DNA of 64,000 nucleotides from Pandoraea commovens (GTDB lineage: Bacteria > Pseudomonadota > Gammaproteobacteria > Burkholderiales > Burkholderiaceae). Positions within the stretch are counted from its first letter, which is position 1, and the number at the start of each line of letters is the position of its first letter. Shown here piece after piece: positions 35,758 through 46,221 of the stretch. The notes beneath the pieces are model-generated. The model did no database searches. It was not told where the DNA came from and saw only the letters and a list, made by a program, of their open reading frames with translations. The stretch lies in contig NZ_CABPSA010000005.1 of the NCBI RefSeq assembly GCF_902459615.1, positions 124,001 through 188,000 of the forward strand, written 5' to 3'. The translations under genes were made by a program, and so were the position numbers.

Positions 35758-36567
35758 TCAGAGCTTCGGTGCGCTGGCCGGTGCCGGTGCCTTGGCCTTC
35801 TTCGACTTGGATGGCTTGGATGGCTTGGCTGCGCTGGCGTCACCGCTTGCAGCGGCCGAGCCCGATGCGGGGGACGGTGCGGCGGCAGTTGCGCCCTTGG
35901 TGCTGTCAGCCTTCGCATCCTTCGACTTCTTCGACTTGCTAGTCTTGGTGTCCGCCTTCGTGTCGGATGCGCCCGTGGTAGCCGTTGCCCCCGCTGCCCC
36001 CGCTGCCCCCGTCGCGGCCGCCGCACCGGTCGCCGCCGGAAGCGGCGTGCCCGGCTTGGCCGGTGCGGTGGTGGCGCCCGGCGATGCAGGCTTCATCGTC
36101 GTACCGGCAGCCGGAGTGGGTGTCGGCGTCTTTTGCGTGGCGGTGGCAGGCACCGGCGCGGCAGGGGTCACCGGCTTGGCAGGCGTGGTCGGTGCCGGAG
36201 CAGCAGGCGTCTGAGCGGCGGACGGTGCGGGCTTCGCGGGGGCCGGCGCCGGTGCAGCAGTCGCAGGGGCTTTCGCGACAGGCTTGGCCGGTGCCGCAGC
36301 ACCCTGTCCGTTGATCGTCATGCCCTCGGATTGCAGCGACGTCACGGACTTAGCGCCAAGGCCCTTGACCCGCTTGGCAACATCGGCCGCATCCTTGTAG
36401 GGCCCGTGGGCGTTACGCTCGTCGATGATCGCCTTGGACTTGACCGGTCCGATGCCCTTGAGCGTCTCAAGCTGCGATTGGTCGGCGGTGTTGATGTCGA
36501 CGGCCGCCATTGCCAGGCCGCACAGGGTGAAGAAGGTAACAACCGCCAGCAAGAGTTTGCGAAGCAT
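35758..36567 (-). CDS. ComEA-type helix-hairpin-helix protein with a long low-complexity tail
   Basis: The 269-residue product has a signal peptide ('MLRKLLLAVVTFFTLCGLAMA'), then one helix-hairpin-helix domain 'VDINTADQSQLETLKGIGPVKSKAIIDERNAHGPYKDAADVAKRVKGLG' (about 22-75), the DNA-binding module of competence protein ComEA. Most family members end near here. This one continues for about 180 residues of Ala/Pro/Thr-rich sequence and finishes in a Lys/Ser-rich stretch with 'SKSKKSKDAKAD' and 'KPSKPSKSKKAKAPAPA', resembling histone-H1-like tails. Short DNA repeats encode the tail. The role is probably periplasmic DNA binding or uptake; no other competence gene is nearby. Confidence 0.85.
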   Translation of the reverse strand: MLRKLLLAVVTFFTLCGLAMAAVDINTADQSQLETLKGIGPVKSKAIIDERNAHGPYKDAADVAKRVKGLGAKSVTSLQSEGMTINGQGAAAPAKPVAKAPATAAPAPAPAKPAPSAAQTPAAPAPTTPAKPVTPAAPVPATATQKTPTPTPAAGTTMKPASPGATTAPAKPGTPLPAATGAAAATGAAGAAGATATTGASDTKADTKTSKSKKSKDAKADSTKGATAAAPSPASGSAAASGDASAAKPSKPSKSKKAKAPAPASAPKL

Positions 36568-36696
36568 GATCTGTTCCTTGTAAGGTCACTCGGGCCAACG
36601 CCGTGGCGCACCGACACATCGGACATCCCAGCATCCCCGATACCCACTTAACGCCTCAGCGCCCGCCCGGATGACACGGGGAGACATCAAACGACA

Positions 36697-36725
36697 ACGG
36701 GGAGCCGCCTGGCTCCCCGTCTTTT
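36697..36725. terminator. Hairpin downstream of rfaD
   Basis: Ten-pair stem ACGGGGAGCC/GGCTCCCCGT with a GCCT loop. The T-run (CTTTT) is on the plus-strand side; on minus, the direction of rfaD, the following bases are only TGTCGTTTG, so efficiency is uncertain. Confidence 0.6.
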
Positions 36726-36760
36726 GCTGCTCAACCACCTGTCGACGCCTGTGGCGACAC

Positions 36761-37765
36761 TTACTGCGCCAGCAACCAGCGCACGTAGCGGGAAACGCCC
36801 TCGCCCACCGTGTAAAACGGCTGCTGATAACCGCCGACTTGACGCAGATGGTCGATGTTCGCCTGCGTGAAGCACTGATACTTGCCGCGCAGGGCGTCCG
36901 GGAACGGGATGTACTCCACGAGGCCCTGCTTGACCATGTCGTCAAGCGACAACGCCGCTTCGCCGGTCTCCGCGCGCAGCGTGTTGATCACGGCGACCGC
37001 GATGTCGTTGAACGGCTGCGCCCGGCCCGTGCCGAGATTGAAGATACCGCTGCGCTCCGGGTGATCGAAGAAGTGCAGGTTGACCTTCACGACGTCCTCG
37101 ACCGAGACGAAGTCGCGGCTTTGCGTACCGGCGGCATAGCCGTTGTACTCGCCAAAGAGCTTCACACGGCCGTTTGCGCGGAATTCATTGAAGTTGTGGA
37201 ACGCCACCGAGGCCATGCGGCCCTTGTGCGCTTCACGTGCCCCATACACGTTGAAGTACCGGAAGCCCGCCACCTGGCTCCGCAACTTGCCGCCAGCGTC
37301 ACGCATGGCACGGCGCACGATCTGGTCGAACAGGAACTTCGAATAGCCGTAGACGTTGAGCGGCTTCTCGTACTCGCGCGTCTCCACGAAGGTTTCCGAC
37401 GCACCGTACGTTGCCGCCGACGAGGCATACAGGAACGGCACGGTCTGCGTCTGGCACGCCTCGAACAGCGCCCGCGTGTAGCGGAAGTTGTTCTCCATCA
37501 TGTAGCGACCGTCCGTCTCCATCGTGTCGGAGCAGGCCCCTTCATGAAAGATCGCGCGCACGCGGCCGAATTCGCGGCGTTGAAAGCGTGCGACGAAATC
37601 CGTCTTGTCGAGGTAATCGCTGATTTCGCAATCGACCAGATTACGAAATTTGTCGGCGCGCGTGAGATTGTCGACCGCCACGATGTCGGTCTCTCCGCGC
37701 TCATTGAGGGCTTTGACGAGGTTGGCGCCGATGAAGCCCGCGGCGCCCGTCACGATGATGGTCAT
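36761..37765 (-). CDS. rfaD: ADP-L-glycero-D-manno-heptose 6-epimerase
   Basis: Epimerises ADP-D,D-heptose to the L,D form used in the LPS inner core. The 334-residue SDR-fold protein starts '[24 protein letters not shown]' (Rossmann GxxGxxG at residues 7-13) and shows '[20 protein letters not shown]', 'YASSAATYG', '[15 protein letters not shown]' with the catalytic Tyr-x3-Lys, and '[23 protein letters not shown]', all standard for HldD. Its ATG overlaps the rfaE stop by four bases. Confidence 0.97.
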   Translation of the reverse strand: MTIIVTGAAGFIGANLVKALNERGETDIVAVDNLTRADKFRNLVDCEISDYLDKTDFVARFQRREFGRVRAIFHEGACSDTMETDGRYMMENNFRYTRALFEACQTQTVPFLYASSAATYGASETFVETREYEKPLNVYGYSKFLFDQIVRRAMRDAGGKLRSQVAGFRYFNVYGAREAHKGRMASVAFHNFNEFRANGRVKLFGEYNGYAAGTQSRDFVSVEDVVKVNLHFFDHPERSGIFNLGTGRAQPFNDIAVAVINTLRAETGEAALSLDDMVKQGLVEYIPFPDALRGKYQCFTQANIDHLRQVGGYQQPFYTVGEGVSRYVRWLLAQ

Positions 37766-38751
37766 GTCAGCTCGGAAAAGAGTTCGTTGTAGTCGACGGT
37801 CGCCGTCCCCAGCTTGCCGACGACGATGCTGCCCGCGCGGTTAGCCAGCACCACCGCCTGCGGCAGCGGCAGCCCGGCCGACAGCGACGTGGCCAGCGTG
37901 GCGATCACAGTGTCACCCGCACCCGAGACGTCGTACACCTCGCGCGCCTGCGCCGGCACGTGGAGCGCGCCACTTTCGGTAAAGAGCGTCATGCCCTCTT
38001 CCGAGCGCGTGAGCAGCAGCGCTTCGAGGCCGAGCGATTCGCGCAGATTCTGGGCGCGCGACGTCAGATCGTCCTCCGAATGCCAGACGCCGACGACCTG
38101 CTGCAATTCAGCACGGTTCGGCGTGAGAATCGTCGCACCGCGATAGCGTTCGTAGTCGCTGCCCTTGGGGTCGACGAGCACTGCCTTGCCGGCCGCGCGC
38201 GCCGCTTCGATCATCGGCTGCACATGCGTCAGACCGCCCTTGGCGTAGTCCGAGAGCAGCACGACATCGTAGCTGGCGAGCAGTTGGCGATATTGGTCCA
38301 GCACCGCGAGCAGCACTTCGCGCGTGGGCTGATTCTCGAAGTCGATGCGCAACAGCTGTTGCTGACGCGAGACGATGCGCAGCTTGATGGTCGTCGCGAG
38401 ATCGGCGTCGCGCGTGACGAATGCCGTCACGCCGCTGGCGTCCAGCATATCGACGATGCGCTCGGCGGGTTCGTCCTCACCGAGCACGCACAGCAGCCCG
38501 GCTTGTGCGCCGAGCGACGTCGCCCCCAGCGCCACGTTCGCCGCGCCGCCGAGGCGCTCTTCATTGCGCTTGACGTGCACGACCGGCACCGGTGCTTCCG
38601 GCGAAATGCGATTGACGTCGCCGAACCAGTAGCGATCGAGCATCACGTCGCCGACGATCAGCACGCGTGCGCGACTGAACGCCTCGCGTGGCACGTTGGG
38701 CACACCCGGCGCCTGAATCGTGCGCGTGAGCGAAGTTGCCGTCGAAGTCAT
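37762..38751 (-). CDS. rfaE: D-glycero-beta-D-manno-heptose-7-phosphate kinase (HldE N-domain only)
   Basis: PfkB-family kinase making heptose 1,7-bisphosphate. The 329-residue protein contains '[29 protein letters not shown]', '[12 protein letters not shown]', '[25 protein letters not shown]' and the anion-hole '[16 protein letters not shown]'. The adenylyltransferase half found in E. coli HldE is absent, so a separate hldC/rfaE2 must exist elsewhere, as is usual in Burkholderia. It overlaps rfaD by four bases. Confidence 0.95.
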   Translation of the reverse strand: MTSTATSLTRTIQAPGVPNVPREAFSRARVLIVGDVMLDRYWFGDVNRISPEAPVPVVHVKRNEERLGGAANVALGATSLGAQAGLLCVLGEDEPAERIVDMLDASGVTAFVTRDADLATTIKLRIVSRQQQLLRIDFENQPTREVLLAVLDQYRQLLASYDVVLLSDYAKGGLTHVQPMIEAARAAGKAVLVDPKGSDYERYRGATILTPNRAELQQVVGVWHSEDDLTSRAQNLRESLGLEALLLTRSEEGMTLFTESGALHVPAQAREVYDVSGAGDTVIATLATSLSAGLPLPQAVVLANRAGSIVVGKLGTATVDYNELFSELT

Positions 38752-38768
38752 CCGTCGTTCCTTGAAAT

Positions 38769-40142
38769 TCAGGCCGGCTGGCCCAGGCCACGACCGATGG
38801 CGTGGTACTCGATGCCCAGCTCTTCCATCGCCTCCGGTTCGTACAGATTACGACCGTCGAAGATCAGCGGCAGCGAGAGCGCCGTCTTCACCTTAGCGAA
38901 GTCCGGGCTGCGGAACGCCTTCCATTCGGTGACGATCACGAGCGCGTCCGAACCGGTCAGCGCGTCGTTTTGCGTCGCACAGAATTCGATGCGGGCATGC
39001 GCGTCGGCATCGTCGGCGAAATCCAGCGCAATTACGCGGCGCGCTTCATCGAGCGCCACCGGATCGTACGCCCGCACCCGTGCGCCACGACGCACCAGCT
39101 CGGCAATCACACGACGGCTCGGGGCCTCGCGCATGTCGTCCGTGTTCGGCTTGAACGCCAGCCCCCACAGCGCGAACGTCTTGTCCTTCAGATCGTTGCC
39201 GAAACGGGTCACGATCTTGTCGATCAGCACCGCCTTCTGCGTTTCGTTGACGGCTTCCACCGCGTTCAAGATGCGCAGCGGCACGCCATAGTCTTCTGCG
39301 GTGCGCACGAGCGCCTGCACATCCTTCGGGAAGCAGGAACCGCCGTAGCCGCAGCCGGCGTAGAGGAAGTGGTAGCCGATGCGCGGGTCGGAGCCGATAC
39401 CCTGGCGCACTTCGTCAATATCCACACCGACGCGATCGGCCAGATTGGCCAGTTCGTTCATGAACGAGATGCGCGTGGCCAGCATGGCGTTCGCAGCGTA
39501 CTTGGTGAACTCTGCGGCGCGCACGTCCATGTACAGCGTACGGTCGTGGTTTCGGTTGAACGGCGAGTACAGGCGCTTCATCATCGCGCGCGCCTGCTGG
39601 CCGTCAGCATCGTCGGCCACACCGATCACGATACGGTCGGGACGCATGAAATCGTCCACTGCCGCACCTTCTTTCAGGAATTCGGGATTCGAAACAACGG
39701 AGAACTTCACGTCCGCATTACGTTTGGCAAGTTCGTCGGCCACCGCCGCGCGCACCTTGTCCGCCGTGCCGACGGGCACCGTCGATTTGTCGACGATCAC
39801 CTTGAAGCTTTTGGCGTAGCGGCCGATGTTGCGTGCTGCCGCCACGACGTATTGCAGGTCGGCGGAGCCGTCTTCATCGGGGGGCGTGCCCACCGCGATG
39901 AATTGCACGTCGCCGTGGGCGACCGACGCTTCGACGTCCGTCGAGAATTGCAGACGGCCGGCTTCGCGGTTGCGGGCAATGACTTCCTGCAAGCCCGGCT
40001 CGTGAATCGGTACGCCGCCGTTGTTCAGGATCTCGATCTTGCGGGGATCAACGTCGAGACAGAACACGTCGTTGCCGACGTCGGCCAGACATGCACCCGT
40101 AACTAGGCCGACGTAGCCGGAACCGATGATGGTGATCTTCAT
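38769..40142 (-). CDS. udg: UDP-glucose 6-dehydrogenase
   Basis: Oxidises UDP-glucose to UDP-glucuronate, a precursor for capsule/exopolysaccharide and, in Burkholderia, for the aminoarabinose lipid A modification. The 457-residue protein has the NAD motif '[17 protein letters not shown]', '[15 protein letters not shown]', '[24 protein letters not shown]' and the catalytic Cys270 in '[10 protein letters not shown]'. It begins 21 bases after lapB and lies 17 bases before rfaE, within the envelope operon. Confidence 0.95.
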   Translation of the reverse strand: MKITIIGSGYVGLVTGACLADVGNDVFCLDVDPRKIEILNNGGVPIHEPGLQEVIARNREAGRLQFSTDVEASVAHGDVQFIAVGTPPDEDGSADLQYVVAAARNIGRYAKSFKVIVDKSTVPVGTADKVRAAVADELAKRNADVKFSVVSNPEFLKEGAAVDDFMRPDRIVIGVADDADGQQARAMMKRLYSPFNRNHDRTLYMDVRAAEFTKYAANAMLATRISFMNELANLADRVGVDIDEVRQGIGSDPRIGYHFLYAGCGYGGSCFPKDVQALVRTAEDYGVPLRILNAVEAVNETQKAVLIDKIVTRFGNDLKDKTFALWGLAFKPNTDDMREAPSRRVIAELVRRGARVRAYDPVALDEARRVIALDFADDADAHARIEFCATQNDALTGSDALVIVTEWKAFRSPDFAKVKTALSLPLIFDGRNLYEPEAMEELGIEYHAIGRGLGQPA

Positions 40143-40163
40143 GATATTGGGGTGTGAGAAGTC

Positions 40164-41339
40164 TTACGAAGCCGCCGGCACGTCGGCACGGCGCGGCGTG
40201 TAGGTCTCCCAGCCGTTACAGCCGGGGCATTGCCAATAGAACAGGCGCGCACGGAATCCGCACTGGTCGCAGACGTAGCGCGGCAACGACTTGGTACGTT
40301 GCGTGATGAGCTTACCCATCAGTTGCAGGTCGGACTGCGTGTCGCCATGCGCGGTGGCGGCGTGCGCTTCGAGCAGACGTGCCATGCCGGGTGCGCTCGG
40401 GGCGCGATGCATTTGCTCGCGCATCAGGGTGAGCGCGGCCTCCGGACCTTCGAGCGAAACCGTCTTTTCGTAGACGATTTCCAGCAGGTCGTCCGACGGA
40501 TTCTTGCGCAGCGCCTCGCGCAACATGGCCAGCCCTTCAGGGGCGCGTCCCAGCGCTTCATACGCCTTCATCACGCGCTTGGCGGCCAGACCGAGATACA
40601 TCGGATTCTGTTCTTCGATGGTGCGCAACACGCGCAGCGCGCCTTCGGCGTCACCGGCGGCGAGCAACATGTCGCCGCGCAACAACGGGGCACGTACATT
40701 CGCCGGGTTGGCCGCCAGCGCGGCATCCAGTTCATGACCGACAGCGTCGACATCCTTGCGTTGCAGCGCTTCTTGCGCCAATTCGCAATGGAATTGCGCA
40801 ATTTCCTTGCGATACGAGACGGCAGGATCGAGATCGCTCAGCGTCTCGGCCTCCGCCAGCGCTTTGCGCCACTCCTTCTCGATCTGATAGATCGTAAGTT
40901 TTGCGTGCTGTGCCGCTTTCGCGTATGCGCCGGTCTGCAGACGGCTGAACGCGTCTTCAGCGCGGTCGAGCAGACCGGCCTTCAGGAAGTCGTGACCGAG
41001 TTCGTAGAGCGCGTGTTCCTGATCGGCTTGCGGCAGATCGTCCCTCGAAAGCAAATTCTGATGCACGCGAATGGCGCGCTCCGTCTCACCGCGACGGCGG
41101 AACAGACTACCTAGCGCAAAGTGCAGTTCGGTCGTCTCGGGATCGAGCTTGGCGACTTCGATGAAAGCGTCGATCGCCTTGTCCGGCTGTTCGTTCAGCA
41201 GGAAATTCAGACCGCGGAAATAGGATGCCGGCAGATTGCGGCTTTCCGAGAGCAGGCTGCGCAAATCCAGTCGCGCGGCGACCCAGCCACAGCCGAAGAT
41301 CACGGGGATGGCAAGTAGCCACCAGACCTCGAATTCCAT
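40164..41339 (-). CDS. lapB: Lipopolysaccharide assembly protein B (TPR protein with rubredoxin-like end)
   Basis: LapB (YciM) sets LPS levels by promoting FtsH-dependent breakdown of LpxC. The 391-residue protein has an N-terminal membrane anchor ('WWLLAIPVIFGCGWVAARLDL'), 'ASYFRGLNFLLNEQPDKAIDAFIEVAKLDPETTELHFALGSLFRRRGE' TPR units through about residue 340, and the C-terminal metal site 'CDQCGF..RLFYWQCPGCNGW' with two Cys pairs. It follows lapA by 63 bases. Confidence 0.95.
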   Translation of the reverse strand: MEFEVWWLLAIPVIFGCGWVAARLDLRSLLSESRNLPASYFRGLNFLLNEQPDKAIDAFIEVAKLDPETTELHFALGSLFRRRGETERAIRVHQNLLSRDDLPQADQEHALYELGHDFLKAGLLDRAEDAFSRLQTGAYAKAAQHAKLTIYQIEKEWRKALAEAETLSDLDPAVSYRKEIAQFHCELAQEALQRKDVDAVGHELDAALAANPANVRAPLLRGDMLLAAGDAEGALRVLRTIEEQNPMYLGLAAKRVMKAYEALGRAPEGLAMLREALRKNPSDDLLEIVYEKTVSLEGPEAALTLMREQMHRAPSAPGMARLLEAHAATAHGDTQSDLQLMGKLITQRTKSLPRYVCDQCGFRARLFYWQCPGCNGWETYTPRRADVPAAS

Positions 41340-41402
41340 GAATACGTGTTGTCGTTGAAACAGTCGATGAGGATGGCGAGCATCGCGCGCCGCAGCTTCG
41401 CC

Positions 41403-41696
41403 TTAGACCGGCGGCAGCATCGGCGGCTGATCGCTCGCTTCGGGTTCCCGCTGAGCACGGGCCAGATCGCGACGCGTGCGGCGCAACTCAAGGCGTTGAC
41501 GCATCAGACTCGGCAACGTGGCGAGCACACCGATGACGCCACCGACCACGAAAAACGCCAGGCCGATCATGATGAGCGGCGCCGTCCACGTATGACCCAG
41601 GAACAGGTTCAACGTGACCTCGCCCGTGTTGGCGAGCGCCAGGCACAGCAACACCACGAATACGATCAGGCGAACGATCCAAACAATCAGCTTCAT
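41403..41696 (-). CDS. lapA: Lipopolysaccharide assembly protein A domain protein
   Basis: A 97-residue inner-membrane protein with two hydrophobic helices ('IVWIVRLIVFVVLLCLALAN' and 'APLIMIGLAFFVVGGVIGVLATLPS') and a basic cytoplasmic coiled tail. 'NTGEVTLNLFLG' between the helices is the LapA/DUF1049 hallmark. LapA partners LapB in LPS control. The ATG at 41696 fits the family; longer in-frame starts lie in the leader. It is separated from ihfB by 268 bases holding the ihfB terminator. Confidence 0.9.
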   Translation of the reverse strand: MKLIVWIVRLIVFVVLLCLALANTGEVTLNLFLGHTWTAPLIMIGLAFFVVGGVIGVLATLPSLMRQRLELRRTRRDLARAQREPEASDQPPMLPPV

Positions 41697-41914
41697 GCCG
41701 AAAGGCTCCTGCGGCAGGATTGCCGTATGTTTTGCGACTTGGGCCGGCCAAACGTGACGAGGCGAGACGACGACTGCGTCGAGCCCCTCCCGCGTACCGG
41801 GCCGGCACGTGGGCGTATTGTACCGGATGTGCCCTGTGAGGCGTCGTTCCTGCAAATGCCTTCACATTTCCGGCGCTTGTCCGCACTCGCGGCGCATTGC
41901 CGAACGCCGGAGAC

Positions 41915-41942
41915 AAAAAAAGCGCCCGAAGGCGCTTTTTTT
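41915..41942. terminator. Terminator after ihfB
   Basis: AAAAAAAGCGCC/GGCGCTTTTTTT with CGAA loop, symmetrical, so usable on both strands. It should limit rpsA-ihfB read-through into lapAB. Confidence 0.92.
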
Positions 41943-41964
41943 GCGTAGTAGATCCCAAAGGGCC

Positions 41965-42258
41965 TTATTGGTCCGACGCCTTGTGATCAACCCGCTCTCG
42001 CAACTCCTTGCCCGGCTTGAAGTGCGGCACGAATTTCTCCGGCACCATCACTTTCTCGCCCGACTTCGGGTTGCGGCCGACGCGCGGTGGCCGACGGTTG
42101 AGCCCAAAACTACCGAATCCGCGGATTTCGATTCGATGACCGCGCGCAAGCGCATCGGCCATCGCGTCGAGAATCGTCTTCACCGCGAAATCGGCATCCT
42201 TGAGCACCAACTGGGGAAACCGCGCCGCCAACTGGTTGACCAATTCAGACTTGGTCAT
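41965..42258 (-). CDS. ihfB: Integration host factor subunit beta
   Basis: DNA-bending subunit of IHF. The 97-residue protein starts '[33 protein letters not shown]' and has the DNA-binding arm '[44 protein letters not shown]' with the intercalating Pro. It follows rpsA by 12 bases, the usual rpsA-ihfB operon. Confidence 0.97.
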   Translation of the reverse strand: MTKSELVNQLAARFPQLVLKDADFAVKTILDAMADALARGHRIEIRGFGSFGLNRRPPRVGRNPKSGEKVMVPEKFVPHFKPGKELRERVDHKASDQ

Positions 42259-42270
42259 AGGCCTTGGACC

Positions 42271-43974
42271 TTACTGATTCTGGCTGTCCAGCTTGGCCTT
42301 GAGCAGGGCACCGAGGTTCGTGGTGCCGCTCGCTGCCGAGCTATCCGACGACATCTTGCTAATCGCTTCCTGTTGCTCGGCCGAATCCTTGGCCTTGATC
42401 GACAGGTTGATGTTGCGCGACTTGCGATCGATGTTGACGATCATTGCGTTGACGGCTTCGCCTTCCTTCAGCACGTTACGGGCATCTTCCACACGGTCGT
42501 GCGAGATTTCCGATGCGCGCAGGTAGCCTTCGACGTCGTCGCCCAGCGAAACGACAGCACCCTTCGGATCGACAGCCTTGATGGTGCCGTCAACGATCGA
42601 GCCCTTGTCGTGGATCGCCACGAACGTGTTGAACGGGTCGCCTTCGAGCTGCTTGATACCCAGCGAGATGCGTTCCTTCTCGACGTCGATGCCCAGAACC
42701 ACGGCTTCGACTTCGTCGCCCTTCTTGTACTTGCGAACGGCTTCTTCGCCGGCTTCGCTCCACGACAGATCCGAGAGGTGGACCAGGCCGTCGATGCCGC
42801 CAGGCAGACCGATGAACACGCCGAAGTCGGTGATCGACTTGATTGCGCCCTTGATCTTGTCGCCCTTCTTGAAGTTGCGCGAGAAGTCATCCCACGGGTT
42901 CGGCTTGCACTGCTTCATGCCGAGGCTGATACGACGACGGTCTTCGTCGATCTCGAGCACCATGACTTCGACTTCGTCGCCCAGCTGGACAACCTTGGTC
43001 GGAGCAACGTTCTTGTTGGTCCAGTCCATTTCCGACACGTGAACCAGGCCTTCGATGCCCGATTCCACTTCGACGAATGCGCCGTAGTCGGTGATGTTGG
43101 TGACCTTGCCGAACAGGCGGGTGCCTTGCGGGTAACGGCGAGCAATGCCTTCCCACGGATCTTCGCCGAGTTGCTTGACGCCCAGCGAGACGCGGCCCTT
43201 CTCTTGATCGAACTTGAGGATCTTGGCGGTGACTTCCTGGCCAACCGACAGAACTTCGCTCGGGTGACGCACACGACGCCATGCGATGTCGGTGATGTGC
43301 AGCAGGCCATCGATACCGCCGAGGTCGACGAACGCGCCGTAGTCGGTGATGTTCTTGACCACGCCCTTGACGATCGCGCCTTCCTTGAGCGTTTCGAGCA
43401 GCTTGGCGCGCTCTTCACCCTGGGTGGCTTCGATCACTGCACGGCGCGACAGCACGACGTTGTTACGCTTGCGGTCGAGCTTGATAACCTTGAATTCGAG
43501 GGTCTTGCCTTCGTACGGGGTCGTGTCCTTGACCGGACGCGTGTCAACCAGCGAACCCGGCAGGAATGCACGGATGCCGTTGACCATCACGGTCAGGCCG
43601 CCCTTGACCTTGCCGGTAATCGTACCGGTCACGAGGTCGCCCGATTCGAGGGCCTTTTCCAGTTGCAGCCACGAGGCCAGACGCTTGGCCTTGTCGCGCG
43701 ACAGCACGGTGTCGCCGTAGCCGTTTTCCAGGGCGTCGATCGCCACGGAAACGAAATCGCCGGCCTGAACTTCGACCTCGCCCTGATCATTCAGGAATTC
43801 TTCGATGGGGATGTACGCTTCGGACTTGAGGCCGGCGTTGACGACCACGAAGTTGTGGTCAACCCGAACGACTTCTGCGCTGATGACTTCACCAGCACGC
43901 ATGTCTTGACGGGAGAGCGACTCTTCGAAAAGCGCCGCGAAAGATTCGTTGGTCGAGGTTTGCAGGTCGGACAT
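42271..43974 (-). CDS. rpsA: 30S ribosomal protein S1
   Basis: Binds mRNA at the ribosome and is needed to start translation on structured or weak-SD messages. The 567-residue protein carries six S1/OB repeats, recognisable by recurring '[23 protein letters not shown]', '[23 protein letters not shown]' and '[25 protein letters not shown]', plus 'ISLGIKQL' ends. The 113-base gap to cmk is its leader, which in gammaproteobacteria mediates autoregulation. A good promoter is visible inside cmk. Confidence 0.98.
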   Translation of the reverse strand: MSDLQTSTNESFAALFEESLSRQDMRAGEVISAEVVRVDHNFVVVNAGLKSEAYIPIEEFLNDQGEVEVQAGDFVSVAIDALENGYGDTVLSRDKAKRLASWLQLEKALESGDLVTGTITGKVKGGLTVMVNGIRAFLPGSLVDTRPVKDTTPYEGKTLEFKVIKLDRKRNNVVLSRRAVIEATQGEERAKLLETLKEGAIVKGVVKNITDYGAFVDLGGIDGLLHITDIAWRRVRHPSEVLSVGQEVTAKILKFDQEKGRVSLGVKQLGEDPWEGIARRYPQGTRLFGKVTNITDYGAFVEVESGIEGLVHVSEMDWTNKNVAPTKVVQLGDEVEVMVLEIDEDRRRISLGMKQCKPNPWDDFSRNFKKGDKIKGAIKSITDFGVFIGLPGGIDGLVHLSDLSWSEAGEEAVRKYKKGDEVEAVVLGIDVEKERISLGIKQLEGDPFNTFVAIHDKGSIVDGTIKAVDPKGAVVSLGDDVEGYLRASEISHDRVEDARNVLKEGEAVNAMIVNIDRKSRNINLSIKAKDSAEQQEAISKMSSDSSAASGTTNLGALLKAKLDSQNQ

Positions 43975-44087
43975 AAAAGTGGATTACGCCGCTGACGTCC
44001 GTCTCCCGAGGGGGGTTGACGCTAACGTACAACGGTTGGGTTAAAGGTTAGACAAAGCCAAGCCGGATGACTGCATGAAACACCCGG

Positions 44088-44783
44088 TCAGGCGCCTTGC
44101 GGGTACTGCACTTGCGCGAACCATTCGAGTACCTGAGCCACCGCCTGATCGACGTTGAGCCCCGATGTGTCGAGTACCCGCGCACCCTCTGCCGGCCTTA
44201 GCGGCGCTTCCGCACGGGTACGATCCCGCGCATCACGCGCCTCAAGATCCAGCATGAGACTGTCTATGTTAGCAGAAAATCCTTTTTCTATCAATTGCTT
44301 ATACCGCCTCTCGGCACGCGCCTGTGGTGTGGCGGTCAAAAAGACCTTCAGATCGGCTTCCGGGAAGATCACCGTGCCCATGTCGCGGCCGTCCGCCACA
44401 AGGCCTGGCGCGGTCTTGAAGCCCCGCTGGAGCGCCCTGAGCGCCTGGCGTACCGCCTTGTGCACCGCAATACTCGAAGCCCGGTTGCCGATCGCCTCCG
44501 CACGGATCGCGTCAGTCACGTCCTCGCCTGCCAGCCAGATCCGCTGATCGCGAAAACGCACGTCGAGCGTCTCGGCGAGCACCGCCAGCGCGCTGACGTC
44601 GTCCGGGTCGATCCCGTGGCGTGCGCTCGCCAGCGCGGTCAGCCGGTAAAGCGCCCCGCTGTCGAGGTAATGAAAGCCAAGCTCGTCGGCCACACGGTGT
44701 GCCACCGTGCCCTTGCCGGATGCCGTCGGGCCATCCACCGTAATGACCGGAATCGAGTCGTCCACCACCGTCAAATCAGGCAT
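44088..44783 (-). CDS. cmk: Cytidylate kinase
   Basis: Phosphorylates CMP and dCMP. The 231-residue P-loop kinase has '[22 protein letters not shown]', '[14 protein letters not shown]', '[36 protein letters not shown]', standard for Cmk. A stretch coding '[13 protein letters not shown]' (about 44250-44305) is strikingly AT-rich compared with the rest of the gene and contains a promoter match. The gene usually follows aroA; here an inverted mntH intervenes. Confidence 0.96.
   Translation of the reverse strand: MPDLTVVDDSIPVITVDGPTASGKGTVAHRVADELGFHYLDSGALYRLTALASARHGIDPDDVSALAVLAETLDVRFRDQRIWLAGEDVTDAIRAEAIGNRASSIAVHKAVRQALRALQRGFKTAPGLVADGRDMGTVIFPEADLKVFLTATPQARAERRYKQLIEKGFSANIDSLMLDLEARDARDRTRAEAPLRPAEGARVLDTSGLNVDQAVAQVLEWFAQVQYPQGA
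44266..44294 (-). promoter_or_regulatory. Predicted promoter for rpsA inside cmk
   Basis: On minus, TTGATA (44294-44289), a 17-base spacer and TAACAT (44271-44266) preceded by TGC, an extended -10. It sits in an AT-rich island within coding sequence, about 290 bases upstream of rpsA. E. coli rpsA is also known to have promoters inside cmk. Confidence 0.5.
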
Positions 44784-44835
44784 CCCTTCGTCTCTGTCTA
44801 TTCAACACATTAAAAAATAATACTTCCCATCCAAA

Positions 44836-44850
44836 TAATAATGATTATCA
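44836..44850. promoter_or_regulatory. Fur/Mur-type box between cmk and mntH
   Basis: TAATAATGATTATCA matches the 7-1-7 Fur consensus TGATAATNATTATCA at all but one position. It lies 46 bases before the mntH start, overlapping the likely promoters of both mntH and cmk. Fur-family Mur regulators use similar sites for manganese genes, so the cognate protein may be Fur or Mur. Confidence 0.7.
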
Positions 44851-44895
44851 TTTAGATGTAGACGCTATTTTGCGTCGCCGGAAGATGTCACTGCC

Positions 44896-46221
44896 ATGCA
44901 AAGCCGCGATTATCCCTTAGCTGGCCCCGAATGGGTGCCGCCGCCCGATCAGCAAAACCGTACGCCGCGCCGCGCGCAGCGGTGGATGGGGTTTGCCGGG
45001 GCGGGAACGTTGATCGCCGTCGGCTATATGGATCCAGGTAACTGGGCCACGGCCATCGCCGGTGGTGCCCGCTATGGCTACACGCTGCTGAGCGTAGTGT
45101 TGCTCTCGAGCGTCATGGCATTGTTGTTGCAGTGGCTGGCCGCGCGCGTGGGTCTGGTGACCGGACGCGATCTCGCGCAACTCTCACGTAGCCAGTATAG
45201 CCGTCGCATCTCGCTAGCGTTATGGGGGCTTTGCGAGATCGCAATCATCGCCTGCGATCTTGCCGAGATCATCGGCAGCGCGGTGGCGTTGCAACTGCTG
45301 TTCGGTCTGTCGCTGCCCGTGGGCGTAGTGCTCGCCGGGGCCCTCGCGTTCGCGATGCTCGGGTTGCAAGGCTTCGGGCAGCGACGCCTCGAAGGCGCCG
45401 TCGCCGCATTGATTCTGCTCACGGCGGGTTGCTTCGCTGCGCAACTCGCGCTCGCGAATCCCGACTGGGGCGCGGCCGCTGCGGGTTTGCGTCCGCGCAG
45501 CGAGATCGTGGCGCAAGCAGGCATGCTCTGGCTCGCCACGGGCATTCTCGGCGCGACCGTCATGCCCCACAACCTCTACCTGCACTCGGCACTGCTTCGT
45601 ATGCGTGGCGAAGCCATGCCCGAACGCACGCCTGCGGCCATGCACCTTGCGCTACGGACGACCCAATGGGACACCACACTCTCGCTCGGTTTCGCGTTCC
45701 TGATCAACGCAGCGCTGCTTATCCTGGCCGCAGCCGTCTTTCATGCCAGCGGGAACACGTCGGTTGAGTCCCTCGGCGATGCACACAAGTTGCTCGCGCC
45801 GCTGCTCGGCAACCAATGGGCCGGGGTGATGTTCGCGGTCGCATTGCTCGCCTGCGGTCTGAACTCGACGGTGACGGCAACACTCGCCGGTCAGGTCACG
45901 ATGGAGGGCTTTCTGAACCTGCGCATGAAGCCTTGGCAACGCGCGCTCATCACGCGTGCGCTGGCTCTTGTTCCTGCCCTGTTAATCGTCGGCCACGGCG
46001 GAGAAGCGCAGACCACCAACCTGCTGATCTTCAGTCAGGTGATTCTGAGTCTGCAATTGCCCTTCGCCGTGATTCCGCTCGTACGATTTGCTGGCGACGC
46101 GAAGCTCATGGGGCAATGGCGAGTACGCGGTGTGCTACTTGCGACGGCCTGGCTGATCGCCGGTGCGATCGTTGCCCTCAATGGCGTGCTGCTCTGGCAG
46201 ACCATGACCGGACAAGGGTGA
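44896..46221 (+). CDS. mntH: Nramp-family manganese/divalent metal transporter MntH
   Basis: Proton-coupled Mn2+ (and Fe2+) importer. The 441-residue protein has about 11 membrane helices, the metal-site 'DPGN' in helix 1 (residues 46-49) and 'MPHNLYLHS' in helix 6, both invariant in Nramp proteins. It lies on plus within an otherwise minus-strand block, between aroA and cmk, with its own Fur-type box and a terminator spanning its stop codon. This suggests a self-contained insertion into the older operon. Confidence 0.95.
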   Translation: MQSRDYPLAGPEWVPPPDQQNRTPRRAQRWMGFAGAGTLIAVGYMDPGNWATAIAGGARYGYTLLSVVLLSSVMALLLQWLAARVGLVTGRDLAQLSRSQYSRRISLALWGLCEIAIIACDLAEIIGSAVALQLLFGLSLPVGVVLAGALAFAMLGLQGFGQRRLEGAVAALILLTAGCFAAQLALANPDWGAAAAGLRPRSEIVAQAGMLWLATGILGATVMPHNLYLHSALLRMRGEAMPERTPAAMHLALRTTQWDTTLSLGFAFLINAALLILAAAVFHASGNTSVESLGDAHKLLAPLLGNQWAGVMFAVALLACGLNSTVTATLAGQVTMEGFLNLRMKPWQRALITRALALVPALLIVGHGGEAQTTNLLIFSQVILSLQLPFAVIPLVRFAGDAKLMGQWRVRGVLLATAWLIAGAIVALNGVLLWQTMTGQG

